This document shows, one piece after another, positions 39,261 through 54,221 of a stretch of 64,000 nucleotides of DNA. Within the stretch, counting starts at the first letter, position 1, and each line of letters begins with the position of its first letter. Under the pieces are notes generated by a model, which was not told the DNA's origin, searched no databases, and saw only the letters and a program-made list of their open reading frames with translations. Origin of the DNA: Megachile rotundata (Eukaryota; Arthropoda; Insecta; Hymenoptera; Megachilidae); assembly GCF_050947335.1 (NCBI RefSeq), contig NW_027473498.1, positions 207,600 through 271,599 of the forward strand, read 5' to 3'. A program made the position numbers and the translations under genes.

Positions 39261-41584
39261 AGAAATATTAAGCTTATATGATCGATTGAACGACAATTAC
39301 TATACTTGTTACTCTTATTGTTATCAATCTAACTCATACTATTAGCCATATTATGCTTATAGGATCGATAGAACGACAATTACTATACTTCTTACTCTTA
39401 TTATTATCAATCTAACTCATATTATTAGCCATATTATGCTTATATGATCGATAGAATGACAATTACTATTCTTATTACTGTTATTATTATCAATCTAACT
39501 CATATTATTAGCCATATTATGCTTATATGATCGACAGAATGACAGTTACTATACTAAGTACTCTTACTGTTGGCAATCTAACCCATATTATTAGCCATAT
39601 TATGCTTATATTATCGATAGAACGACAATAACTATACTTGTTACTCTTATTATTATCAATCTAACCCATATTATTAGCCATATTATGCTTATATTATCGA
39701 TAGAACGACAATAACTATACTTGTTACGCTTATTATTATCAATCTAACTCATATTATTAGAAATATTAAGCTTATATGATCGATAGAACGACAATTACTA
39801 TACTTCTTACTCTTATTATTATCAATCTAACTCATATTATTAGCCATATTATGCTTATATGATCGATAGGACGACAATTACTATACTTGTTACTCTTATT
39901 TTTATCAATCTAACTCATATTATTAGCCATATTATGCTTATATGATCGATAGAATGACAGTTACTATACTTAGTACTCTTACTGTTGTCAATCTAACTCA
40001 TATTATTAGCCATATTATGCTTATATTATCGATAGAACGACAATAACTATACTTGTTACTCTTATTATTATCAATCTAACTCATATTATTAGAACTATTA
40101 AGCTTATATGATCGATAGAACGACAATTACTATACTTATTACTCTTATTATTATCAATCTAACTCATATTATTAGCCATATTATGATTATATGATCGATA
40201 GAACGACAATTACTATACTTATTATTGTTGTTATTATCAAGCTAACTCATATTATTAGCCATATTATGCTTATATGATCGATAGAATTACAATTACTATT
40301 CTTATTACTGTTATTATTATCAATCTAACTCATATTATTAGCCATATTATGCTTATATGATCGACAGAATGACAGTTACTATACTTAGTACTCTTACTGT
40401 TGTCAATCTAACTCATATTATTAGCCATATTATGCTTATATGATCGATAGAATGACAGTTACTATACTTAGTACTCTTACTGTTGTCAATCTAACTCATA
40501 TTTTTAGCCATATTATGCTTATATTATCGATAGAGCGACAATAACTATAGTTGTTACTCTTATTATTATCAATCTAACTCATATTATTAGAAATATTAAG
40601 CTTATATGATCGATTGAACGACAATTACTATACTTGTTACTCTTATTGTTATCAATCTAACTCATACTATTAGCCATATTATGCTTATAGGATCGATAGA
40701 ACGACAATTACTATACTTCTTACTCTTATTATTATCAATCTAACTCATATTATAAGCCATATTATGCTTATATGATCGATAGGACGACAATTACTATACT
40801 TGTTACTCTTATTTTTATCAATCTAACTCATATTATTAGCCATATTATGCTTATATGATCGATTGAACGACAATTTCTATACTTGTTACTCTCATTATTA
40901 TCAATCTAACTCATATTATTAGCCATATTATGCTTATATGATCGATTGAACGACAATTTCTAAACCTGTTACTCTCATTATTATCAATCTAACTCATATT
41001 ATTAGCCATATTATGCTTATATGATCGATAGAATGGCAATTACTATACATATTACTCTTACTTTTATCAATCTGACTCATATTATTAGCCATATTATGCT
41101 CATATGATCGATTGAATGACACTTACTATACTTGTTACTCTCATTATTATCAATCTAACTCATATTATTAGCCATATTATGCTTATATGATCGATAGAAG
41201 GACAATTACTATACTTATTATTGTTGTTATTATCAATCTAACTCATATTATTAGCCATATTATGCTTATATTATCGATAGAACGACAATAACTATACTTG
41301 TTACTCTTATTATTATCAATCTAACTCATATTATTAGAAATATTAAGCTTATATGATCGATAGAACGACAATTACTATACTTAGTACTCTTACTGTTGTC
41401 AATCTAACTCATATTATTAGCCATATTATGCTTATGTGATCGATAGGACGAGAATTACTATACTTGTTACTCTTATTTTTATCAATCTAACTCATATTAT
41501 TAGCCATATTATGCTTATATGATCGATAGAATGACAGTTACTATATTTAGTACTCTTACTGTTGTCAATCTAACTCATATTATT
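39157..41584 (+). repeat. Z core copy (2.4 kb)
   Basis: It runs from a 104-bp monomer to a K unit and matches 7,471-9,898, 18,696-21,123 and 61,547-63,975 in order and length, apart from one base in the last. Private changes are gttggcaatc near 39,570, ttacgctt near 39,726, agctcatatg... near 41,100 and cgagaatt near 41,450. It shares actatatttag in the final K (41,545) with 63,935. Confidence 0.83.
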
Positions 41585-43866
41585 AGCCATATTATGCTTA
41601 TATTATCGATAGAACGACAATAACTATACTTGTTACTCTTATTATTATCAATCTAACTCATATTATTAGAAATATTAAGCTTATATGATCGATAGAACGA
41701 CAATTACTATACTTATTATTGTTGTTATTATCAATCTAACTCATATTATTAGCCATATTATGCTTATATGATCGATAGAATGACAATTACTATTCTTATT
41801 ACTGTTATTATTATCAATCTAACTCATATTATTAGCCATATTATGCTTATATGATCGACAGAATGACAGTTACTATACTTAGTACTCCTACTGTTGTCAA
41901 TCTAACTCATATTATTAGCCATATTATGCTTATATGATCGATAGAATGACAGTTACTATACTTAGTACTCTTACTGTTGTCAATCTAACTCATATTATTA
42001 GCCATATTATGCTTATATTATCGATAGAATGACAATAACTATACTTGTTACTCTTATTATTATCAATCTAACTCATATCATTAGAACTATTAAGCTTATA
42101 TGATCGATAGAACGACAATTACTATACTTATTACTCTTATTATTATCAATCTAACTCATATTATTAGCTATATTATGCTTATATGATCGATAGAACGACA
42201 ATTACTATACTTGTTACTCTTATTGTTATCAATCTAACTCATATTATTAGAAATATTAAGCTTATATGATCGATTGAACGACAATTACTATACTTGTTAC
42301 TCTTATTGTTATCAATCTAACTCATACTATTAGCCATATTATGCTTATAGGATCGATAGAACCACAATTACTATACTTCTTACTCTTATTATTATCAATC
42401 TAACTCATATTATTAGCCATATTATGCTTATATGATCTATAGGACGACAATTACTATACTTGTTACTCTTATTTTTATCAATCTAACTCATATTATTAGC
42501 CATATTATGCTTATATGATCGATTGAACGACAATAACAATACTTGTTACTCTTATTATTATCAATCTAACTCATATTATTAGAAATATTAAGCTTATATG
42601 ATCGATTGAACGACAATTACTATATTTGTTACTCTTATTGTTATCAATCTAACTCATACTATTAGCCATATTATGCTTATAGGATCGATAGAACGACAAT
42701 TACTATACTTCTTACTCTTATTATTATCAATCTAACTCATATTATAAGCCATATTATGCTTATATGATCGATAGGACGACAATTACTATACTTGTTACTC
42801 TTATTTTTATCAATCTAACTCATATTATTAGCCATATTATGCTTATATGATCGATTGAACGACAATTTCTATACTTGTTACTCTCATTATTATCAATCTA
42901 ACTCATATTATTAGCCATATTATGCTTATATGATCGATTGAACGACAATTTCTAAACCTGTTACTCTCATTATTATTAATCTAACTCATATTATTAGCCA
43001 TATTATGCTTATATGATCGATAGAATGCCAATTACTATACATATTACTCTTACTTTTATCAATCTAACTCATATTATTAGCCATATTATGCTTATATGAT
43101 CGATTGAATGACACTTACTATACTTGTTACTCTCATTATTATCAATCTAACTCATATTATTAGCCATATTATGCTTACATGATCGATAGAACGACAATCA
43201 CTATACTTATTATTGTTGTTATTATCAATCTAACTCATATTATTAGCCATATTATGCTTATATGATCGATAGAATGACAATTACTATTCTTATTACTGTT
43301 ATTATTATCAATCTAACTCATATTATTAGCCATATTATGCTTATATGATCGACAGAATGACAGTTACTATACTTAGTACTCTTACTGTTGTCAATCTAAC
43401 TCATATTATTAGCCATATTATGCTTATATTATCGATAGAATGGCAATTACTATACATATTACTCTTACTTTTATCAATCTAACTCATATTATTAGCCATA
43501 TTATGCTTATATGATCGATAGAACGACAATTAGTATACTTATTACTCTTATTAATATCAATCTAACTCATATTATTGGCCATATTATGCTTATATGATCG
43601 ATTGAACGACAATTTCTAAACCTGTTACTCTCATTATTATCAATCTAACTCATATTATTAGCCATATTATGCTTATATCATCGATAGAATGGCAATTACT
43701 ATACATATTACTCTTACTTTTATCAATCCAACTCATATTATTAGCCATATTATGCTTATATGATCGATTGAACGACAATTACTATACTTATTATTGTTGT
43801 TATTATCAATCTAACTCATATTATTAGCCATATTATGCTTATATGATCGATAGAATGACAATTCTA

Positions 43867-45544
43867 TTCTTACTACTGTTATTACTTATCAATCTAACTC
43901 ATATTATTAGCCATATTATGCTTATATGATCGATAGAATGACAGTTACTATACTAAGTACTCTTACTGTTGCCAATCTAACCCATATTATTAGCCATATT
44001 ATGCTTATATTATCGATAGAACGACAATAACTATACTTGTTACTCTTATTATTATCAATCTAACTCATAATTATTAGAAATATTAAGCTTATATGATCGA
44101 TAGAACGACAATTACTATACTTATTATTGTTGTTATTATCAAATCTAACTCATATTATTAGTCCATATTATGCTTATATGATCGATAGAATGACAATTAC
44201 TATTCTTATTACTGTTATTATTATCAATCTAACTCATATTATTAGCCATATTATGCTTATATGATCGACAGAATGACAGTTACTATACTTAGTACTCTCA
44301 CTGTTGTCAATCTAACTCATATTAGTTAGCCATATTATGCTTATATGATCGATAGAATGACAGTTTACTATACTTAGTACTCTTACTGTTGTCAATCTAA
44401 CTCATATTATTAGCCATATTATGCTTATATTATCGATAGAACGACAATAACTATACTTGTTACTCTTATTATTATCAATCTAACTCATATCATTAGAACT
44501 ATTAAGCTTATATGATCGATAGAACGACAATTACTATACTTATTTACTCTTATTATTATCAATCTAACTCATATTATAGCCATATTATGCTTATATGATC
44601 GATAGAACGACAATTACTATACTTGTTACTCTTATTGTTATCAATCTAACTCATATTATTAGCCATATTATGCTTATATGATCTATAGGACGACAATTAC
44701 TATACTTGTTTACTCTTATTTTTATCAATCTAACTCATATTATTAGCCATATTATGCTTATATGATCGATTGAACGACAATAACAATACTTGTTACTCTT
44801 ATTATTATCAATCTAACTCATATTATTAGAAATATTAAGCTTATATGATCGATTGAACCACAATTACTATATTTGTTACTCTTATTGTTATCAATCTAAC
44901 TCATACTATTTAGCCATATTATGCTTATAGGGATCGATTAGAACGACAATTACTATACTTCTTACTCTTATTATTATCAATCTAACTCATATTATAAGCC
45001 ATATTATGCTTATATGATCGATAGGACGACAATTACTATACTTGTTGCTCTTATTTTTATCAATCTAACTCATATTATTACACATATTATGCTTATATAT
45101 GATCGATTGAATGGACACTTACTAATACTTGTTACTCTCATTATTATCAATCTAACTCATATTATTAGCCATATTATGCTTATATGATCGATAGAACGAC
45201 AATCACTATACTTATTATTGTTGTTATTATCAATCTAACTCATATTATTAGCCATATTATGCTTATATGATCGATAGAATGGACAATTACTATTCTTATT
45301 ACTGTTATTATTATCAATCTAACTTCATATTATTAGCCATATTATGCTTATATGATCGACAGAATGACAGTTACTATACTTAGTACTCTTACTGTTGTCA
45401 TCTAACTCATATTATTAGCCATATTATGCTTATATTATCGATAGAACGACAATAACTATACTTGTTACTCATATTATTATCAATCTAACTCATATTATTA
45501 TCAATCTAACTCATATTATTAGAAATATTAAGCTTATATGATCG
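43867..45544 (+). repeat. Indel-rich patch in block X2
   Basis: Within about 1.7 kb there are many one- or two-base length changes: ataatt, caaatct, agtccat, agttagcc, cagtttac, tatttact, tttagcc, tagggatcgatta, tatatatga, gaatggacac, taatac and aacttcat as insertions; attctatt, tatagcc and gtcatct as losses. A 14-bp deletion follows at 45,544. None is present in X3 (54.35-56.02 kb) or X1. My tally of the small changes is +14, exactly cancelled by the deletion. This looks like a low-quality consensus patch. Confidence 0.85.
45417..45520 (+). repeat. 104-bp extended monomer, copy 9
   Basis: Standard form, but it lies inside the indel-rich patch. The preceding J unit has lost one base (gttgtcatct), and the following D unit is 14 bp short. 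Confidence 0.93.
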
Positions 45545-45589
45545 ACTATACTTGTTACTCTTATTGTTATCAATCTAACTCATACTATT
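45521..45589 (+). repeat. 69-bp D monomer with a 14-bp deletion
   Basis: The unit reads gatcgactatac, having lost the 14 bases between gatcg and actatac that are present at the same place in X3 and X1. It is the only monomer in the window shortened by more than two bases, and it closes the indel patch. Confidence 0.88.
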
Positions 45590-47996
45590 AGCCATATTAT
45601 GCTTATAGGATCGATAGAACGACAATTACTATACTTCTTACTCTTATTATTATCAATCTAACTCATATTATTAGCCATATTATGCTTATATGATCGATAG
45701 AATGACAATTACTATTCTTATTACTGTTATTATTATCAATCTAACTCATATTATTAGCCATATTATGCTTATATGATCGACAGAATGACAGTTACTATAC
45801 TAAGTACTCTTACTGTTGTCAATCTAACTCATATTATTAGCCATATTATGCTTATATTATCGATAGAACGACAATAACTATACTTGTTACTCTTATTATT
45901 ATCAATCTAACTCATATTATTAGCCATATTATGCTTATATTATCGATAGAACGACAATAACTATACTTGTTACTCTTATTATTATCAATCTAACTCATAT
46001 TATTAGAAATATTAAGCTTATATGATCGATAGAACGACAATGACTATACTTATTATTGTTGTTATTATCAATCTAACTCATATTATTAGCCATATTATGC
46101 TTATATGATCGATACAATGACAATTACTATTCTTATTACTGTTATTATTATCAATATAACTCATATTATTAGCCATATTATGCTTATATGATCGATAGAA
46201 TGACAGTTACTATACTTAGTACTCTTACTGTTGTCAATCTAACTCATATTATTAGCCATATTATGCTTATATTATCGATAGAACGACAATAACTATACTT
46301 GTTACTCTTATTATTATCAATCTAACTCATATTATTAGAACTATTAAGCTTATATGATCGATAGAACGACAATTACTATACTTATTACTCTTATTATTAT
46401 CAATCTAACTCATATTATTAGCCATATTATGCTTATATGATCGATAGAACGACAATTACTATACTTGTTACTCTTATTATTATCAATCTAACTCATATTA
46501 TTAGAACTATTAAGCTTATATGATCGATAGAACGACAATTACTATACTTATTACTCTTATTATTATCAATCTAACTCATATTATTAGCCATATTATGCTT
46601 ATATGATCGATAGAACGACAATTACTATACTTGTTACTCTTATTGTTATCAATCTAACTCATATTATTAGAAATATTAAGCTTATATGATCGATTGAACG
46701 ACAATTACTATACTTGTTACTCTTATTGTTATCAATCTAACTCATAATATTAGCCATATTATGCTTATAGGATCGATAGAACGACAATTACTATACTTCT
46801 TACTGTTATTATTATCAATCTAACTCATATTATTGGCCATATTATGCTTATATGATCGATTGAACGACAATAACTATACTTGTTACTCTTATTATTATTA
46901 ACCTAACTCATATTATTAGAAATATTAAGCTCATATGATCGATAGAACGACAATTACTATACTTATTACTCTTATTATTATCAATCTAACTCATATTATT
47001 AGCCATATTATGATTATATGATCGATAGAACGACAATTACTATACTTATTACTCTTATTATTATCAATCTAACTCATATTATTAGCCATATTATGATTAT
47101 ATGATCGATAGAACGACAATTACTATACTTATTATTGTTGTTATTATCAATCTAACTCATATTATTAGCCATATTATGCTTATATGATCGATAGAATGAC
47201 AATTACTATTCTTATTACTGTTATTATTATCAATCTAAATCATATTATTAGCCATATTATGCTTATATGATCGATAGAATGACAGTCACTGTACTTAGTA
47301 CTCTTACTGTTGTCAATCTAACTCATATTATTAGCCATATTATGCTTATATTATCGATAGAACGACAATAACTATACTTGTTACTCTTATTATTATCAAT
47401 CTAACTCATATTATTAGAACTATTAAGCTTATTTGATCGATAGAACGACAATTACTATACTTATTACTCTTATTATTATCAATCTAACTCATATTATTAG
47501 CCATATTATGCTTATAGGATCGATAGAACGACAATTACTATACTTCTTACTCTTATTATTATCAATCTAACTCATATTATTGGCCATATTATGCTTATAT
47601 GATCGATTGAACGACAATAACTATACTTGTTACTCTTATTATTATTAACCTAACTCATATTATTAGAAATATTAAGCTCATATGATCGATAGAACGACAA
47701 TTACTATACTTATTACTCTTATTATTATCAATCTAACTCATATTATTAGCCATATTATGATTATATGATCGATAGAACGACAATTACTATACTTATTATT
47801 GTTGTTATTATCAATCTAACTCATATTATTAGCCATATTATGCTTATATGATCGATAGAATGACAATTACTATTCTTATTACTGTTATTATTATCAATCT
47901 AAATCATATTATTAGCCATATTATGCTTATATGATCGATAGAATGACAGTCACTGTACTTAGTACTCTTACTGTTGTCAATCTAACTCATATTATT

Positions 47997-49739
47997 AGCC
48001 ATATTATGCTTATGTGATCGATAGGACGACAATTACTATACTTGTTACTCTTATTTTTATCAATCTAACTCATATTATTAGCCATATTATGCTTATATGA
48101 TCGATAGAATGACAGTTACTATACTTAGTACTCTTACTGTTGTCAATCTAACTCATATTATTAGCCATATTATGCTTATATTATCGATAGAACGACAATA
48201 ACTATACTTGTTACTCTTATTATTATCAATCTAACTCATATTATTAGAACTATTAAGCTTATATGATCGATAGAACGACAATTACTATACTTATTACTCT
48301 TATTATTATCAATCTAACTCATATTATTAGCCATATTATGATTATATGATCGATAGAACGACAATTACTATACTTATTATTGTTGTTATTATCAAGCTAA
48401 CTCATATTATTAGCCATATTATGCTTATATGATCGATAGAATTACAATTACTATTCTTATTACTGTTATTATTATCAATCTAACTCATATTATTAGCCAT
48501 ATTATGCTTATATGATCGACAGAATGACAGTTACTATACTTAGTACTCTTACTGTTGTCAATCTAACTCATATTATTAGCCATATTATGCTTATATGATC
48601 GATAGAATGACAGTTACTATACTTAGTACTCTTACTGTTGTCAATCTAACTCATATTTTTAGCCATATTATGCTTATATTATCGATAGAGCGACAATAAC
48701 TATAGTTGTTACTCTTATTATTATCAATCTAACTCATATTATTAGAAATATTAAGCTTATATGATCGATTGAACGACAATTACTATACTTGTTACTCTTA
48801 TTGTTATCAATCTAACTCATACTATTAGCCATATTATGCTTATAGGATCGATAGAACGACAATTACTATACTTCTTACTCTTATTATTATCAATCTAACT
48901 CATATTATAAGCCATATTATGCTTATATGATCGATAGGACGACAATTACTATACTTGTTACTCTTATTTTTATCAATCTAACTCATATTATTAGCCATAT
49001 TATGCTTATATGATCGATTGAACGACAATTTCTATACTTGTTACTCTCATTATTATCAATCTAACTCATATTATTAGCCATATTATGCTTATATGATCGA
49101 TTGAACGACAATTTCTAAACCTGTTACTCTCATTATTATCAATCTAACTCATATTATTAGCCATATTATGCTTATATGATCGATAGAATGGCAATTACTA
49201 TACATATTACTCTTACTTTTATCAATCTGACTCATATTATTAGCCATATTATGCTTATATGATCGATTGAATGACACTTACTATACTTGTTACTCTCATT
49301 ATTATCAATCTAACTCATATTATTAGCCATATTATGCTTATATGATCGATAGAAGGACAATTACTATACTTATTATTGTTGTTATTATCAATCTAACTCA
49401 TATTATTAGCCATATTATGCTTATATTATCGATAGAACGACAATAACTATACTTGTTACTCTTATTATTATCAATCTAACTCATATTATTAGAAATATTA
49501 AGCTTATATGATCGATAGAACGACAATTACTATACTTAGTACTCTTACTGTTGTCAATCTAACTCATATTATTAGCCATATTATGCTTATGTGATCGATA
49601 GGACGACAATTACTATACTTGTTACTCTTATTTTTATCAATCTAACTCATATTATTAGCCATATTATGCTTATATGATCGATAGAATGACAGTTACTATA
49701 CTTAGTACTCTTACTGTTGTCAATCTAACTCATATTATT
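47997..49739 (+). repeat. Segment matching 20,958-22,700
   Basis: It starts with the cttatgtgatc F2 unit directly after the gacagtcac K that ends X2. It matches 20,958-22,700 at an offset of 27,039 bp and, like that copy, runs into an X block (49,740 and 22,701). The gagcgac unit is at 48,688. Confidence 0.82.
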
Positions 49740-52700
49740 AGCCATATTATGCTTATATTATCGATAGAACGACAATAACTATACTTGTTACTCTTATTAT
49801 TATCAATCTAACTCATATTATTAGAAATATTAAGCTTATATGATCGATAGAACGACAATTACTATACTTATTATTGTTGTTATTATCAATCTAACTCATA
49901 TTATTAGCCATATTATGCTTATATGATCGATAGAATGACAATTACTATTCTTATTACTGTTATTATTATCAATCTAACTCATATTATTAGCCATATTATG
50001 CTTATATGATCGACAGAATGACAGTTACTATACTTAGTACTCTTACTGTTGTCAATCTAACTCATATTATTAGCCATATTATGCTTATATGATCGATAGA
50101 ATGACAGTTACTATACTTAGTACTCTTACTGTTGTCAATCTAACTCATATTATTAGCCATATTATGCTTATATTATCGATAGAATGACAATAACTATACT
50201 TGTTACTCTTATTATTATCAATCTAACTCATATCATTAGAACTATTAAGCTTATATGATCGATAGAACGACAATTACTATACTTATTACTCTTATTATTA
50301 TCAATCTAACTCATATTATTAGCTATATTATGCTTATATGATCGATAGAACGACAATTACTATACTTGTTACTCTTATTGTTATCAATCTAACTCATATT
50401 ATTAGAAATATTAAGCTTATATGATCGATTGAACGACAATTACTATACTTGTTACTCTTATTGTTATCAATCTAACTCATACTATTAGCCATATTATGCT
50501 TATAGGATCGATAGAACCACAATTACTATACTTCTTACTCTTATTATTATCAATCTAACTCATATTATTAGCCATATTATGCTTATATGATCTATAGGAC
50601 GACAATTACTATACTTGTTACTCTTATTTTTATCAATCTAACTCATATTATTAGCCATATTATGCTTATATGATCGATTGAACGACAATAACAATACTTG
50701 TTACTCTTATTATTATCAATCTAACTCATATTATTAGAAATATTAAGCTTATATGATCGATTGAACGACAATTACTATATTTGTTACTCTTATTGTTATC
50801 AATCTAACTCATACTATTAGCCATATTATGCTTATAGGATCGATAGAACGACAATTACTATACTTCTTACTCTTATTATTATCAATCTAACTCATATTAT
50901 AAGCCATATTATGCTTATATGATCGATAGGACGACAATTACTATACTTGTTACTCTTATTTTTATCAATCTAACTCATATTATTAGCCATATTATGCTTA
51001 TATGATCGATTGAACGACAATTTCTATACTTGTTACTCTCATTATTATCAATCTAACTCATATTATTAGCCATATTATGCTTATATGATCGATTGAACGA
51101 CAATTTCTAAACCTGTTACTCTCATTATTATTAATCTAACTCATATTATTAGCCATATTATGCTTATATGATCGATAGAATGCCAATTACTATACATATT
51201 ACTCTTACTTTTATCAATCTAACTCATATTATTAGCCATATTATGCTTATATGATCGATTGAATGACACTTACTATACTTGTTACTCTCATTATTATCAA
51301 TCTAACTCATATTATTAGCCATATTATGCTTACATGATCGATAGAACGACAATCACTATACTTATTATTGTTGTTATTATCAATCTAACTCATATTATTA
51401 GCCATATTATGCTTATATGATCGATAGAATGACAATTACTATTCTTATTACTGTTATTATTATCAATCTAACTCATATTATTAGCCATATTATGCTTATA
51501 TGATCGACAGAATGACAGTTACTATACTTAGTACTCTTACTGTTGTCAATCTAACTCATATTATTAGCCATATTATGCTTATATTATCGATAGAATGGCA
51601 ATTACTATACATATTACTCTTACTTTTATCAATCTAACTCATATTATTAGCCATATTATGCTTATATGATCGATAGAACGACAATTAGTATACTTATTAC
51701 TCTTATTAATATCAATCTAACTCATATTATTGGCCATATTATGCTTATATGATCGATTGAACGACAATTTCTAAACCTGTTACTCTCATTATTATCAATC
51801 TAACTCATATTATTAGCCATATTATGCTTATATCATCGATAGAATGGCAATTACTATACATATTACTCTTACTTTTATCAATCTAACTCATATTATTAGC
51901 CATATTATGCTTATATGATCGATAGAATGCCAATTACTATACATATTACTCTTACTTTTATCAATCTAACTCATATTATTAGCCATATTATGCTTATATG
52001 ATCGATTGAATGACACTTACTATACTTGTTACTCTCATTATTATCAATCTAACTCATATTATTAGCCATATTATGCTTATATTATCGATAGAACGACAAT
52101 AACTATACTTGTTACTCTTATTATTATCAATCTAACTCATATTATTAGAAATATTAAGCTTATATGATCGATAGAACGACAATTACTATACTTATTATTG
52201 TTGTTATTATCAATCTAACTCATATTATTAGCCATATTATGCTTATATGATCGATAGAATGACAATTACTATTCTTATTACTGTTATTATTATCAATCTA
52301 ACTCATATTATTAGCCATATTATGCTTATATGATCGACAGAATGACAGTTACTATACTTAGTACTCTTACTGTTGTCAATCTAACTCATATTATTAGCCA
52401 TATTATGCTTATATGATCGATAGAATGACAGTTACTATACTTAGTACTCTTACTGTTGTCAATCTAACTCATATTATTAGCCATATTATGCTTATATTAT
52501 CGATAGAATGACAATAACTATACTTGTTACTCTTATTATTATCAATCTAACTCATATCATTAGAACTATTAAGCTTATATGATCGATAGAACGACAATTA
52601 CTATACTTATTACTCTTATTATTATCAATCTAACTCATATTATTAGCTATATTATGCTTATATGATCGATAGAACGACAATTACTATACTTGTTACTCTT

Positions 52701-54221
52701 ATTGTTATCAATCTAACTCATATTATTAGAAATATTAAGCTTATATGATCGATTGAACGACAATTACTATACTTGTTACTCTTATTGTTATCAATCTAAC
52801 TCATACTATTAGCCATATTATGCTTATAGGATCGATAGAACCACAATTACTATACTTCTTACTCTTATTATTATCAATCTAACTCATATTATTAGCCATA
52901 TTATGCTTATATGATCTATAGGACGACAATTACTATACTTGTTACTCTTATTTTTATCAATCTAACTCATATTATTAGCCATATTATGCTTATATGATCG
53001 ATTGAACGACAATAACAATACTTGTTACTCTTATTATTATCAATCTAACTCATATTATTAGAAATATTAAGCTTATATGATCGATTGAACGACAATTACT
53101 ATATTTGTTACTCTTATTGTTATCAATCTAACTCATACTATTAGCCATATTATGCTTATAGGATCGATAGAACGACAATTACTATACTTCTTACTCTTAT
53201 TATTATCAATCTAACTCATATTATAAGCCATATTATGCTTATATGATCGATAGGACGACAATTACTATACTTGTTACTCTTATTTTTATCAATCTAACTC
53301 ATATTATTAGCCATATTATGCTTATATGATCGATTGAACGACAATTTCTATACTTGTTACTCTCATTATTATCAATCTAACTCATATTATTAGCCATATT
53401 ATGCTTATATGATCGATTGAACGACAATTTCTAAACCTGTTACTCTCATTATTATTAATCTAACTCATATTATTAGCCATATTATGCTTATATGATCGAT
53501 AGAATGCCAATTACTATACATATTACTCTTACTTTTATCAATCTAACTCATATTATTAGCCATATTATGCTTATATGATCGATTGAATGACACTTACTAT
53601 ACTTGTTACTCTCATTATTATCAATCTAACTCATATTATTAGCCATATTATGCTTACATGATCGATAGAACGACAATCACTATACTTATTATTGTTGTTA
53701 TTATCAATCTAACTCATATTATTAGCCATATTATGCTTATATGATCGATAGAATGACAATTACTATTCTTATTACTGTTATTATTATCAATCTAACTCAT
53801 ATTATTAGCCATATTATGCTTATATGATCGACAGAATGACAGTTACTATACTTAGTACTCTTACTGTTGTCAATCTAACTCATATTATTAGCCATATTAT
53901 GCTTATATTATCGATAGAATGGCAATTACTATACATATTACTCTTACTTTTATCAATCTAACTCATATTATTAGCCATATTATGCTTATATGATCGATAG
54001 AACGACAATTAGTATACTTATTACTCTTATTAATATCAATCTAACTCATATTATTGGCCATATTATGCTTATATGATCGATTGAACGACAATTTCTAAAC
54101 CTGTTACTCTCATTATTATCAATCTAACTCATATTATTAGCCATATTATGCTTATATCATCGATAGAATGGCAATTACTATACATATTACTCTTACTTTT
54201 ATCAATCTAACTCATATTATT
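49740..54221 (+). repeat. 28-monomer-offset duplication of the X block start
   Basis: The 26 monomers at 49,740-51,897 are repeated at 52,064-54,221, offset by 2,324 bp (cttacatgatc at 51,331 and 53,655). Two bridging monomers, N(gaatgcc) and O at 51,898-52,063, separate the copies. In normal order these two come before P, not before A, so they mark the exchange point. Confidence 0.87.

Larger units (their letters stand above)
38306..39509 (+). repeat. 602-bp tandem duplication carrying the 104-bp monomer
   Basis: Copy 1 is 38,306-38,907 and copy 2 is 38,908-39,509. Each has P-I-J, a 104-bp monomer, then D-E-I. The order I-to-P at 38,907/38,908 is the novel junction. Copy 2 continues into J(actaag) as in single-copy relatives. 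Confidence 0.88.
41585..47996 (+). repeat. Block X2
   Basis: A 6,412-bp copy of the X block matching 52,064-58,475 at an offset of 10,479 bp (126 units plus 21). Both outer boundaries coincide with a change in monomer order. It lacks the eight monomers present in X1 at 28,532-29,195. Outside the indel patch I saw only isolated substitutions against X3, for example atttgatcg near 47,433 and ttactgttatt near 46,803 here. Confidence 0.88.
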
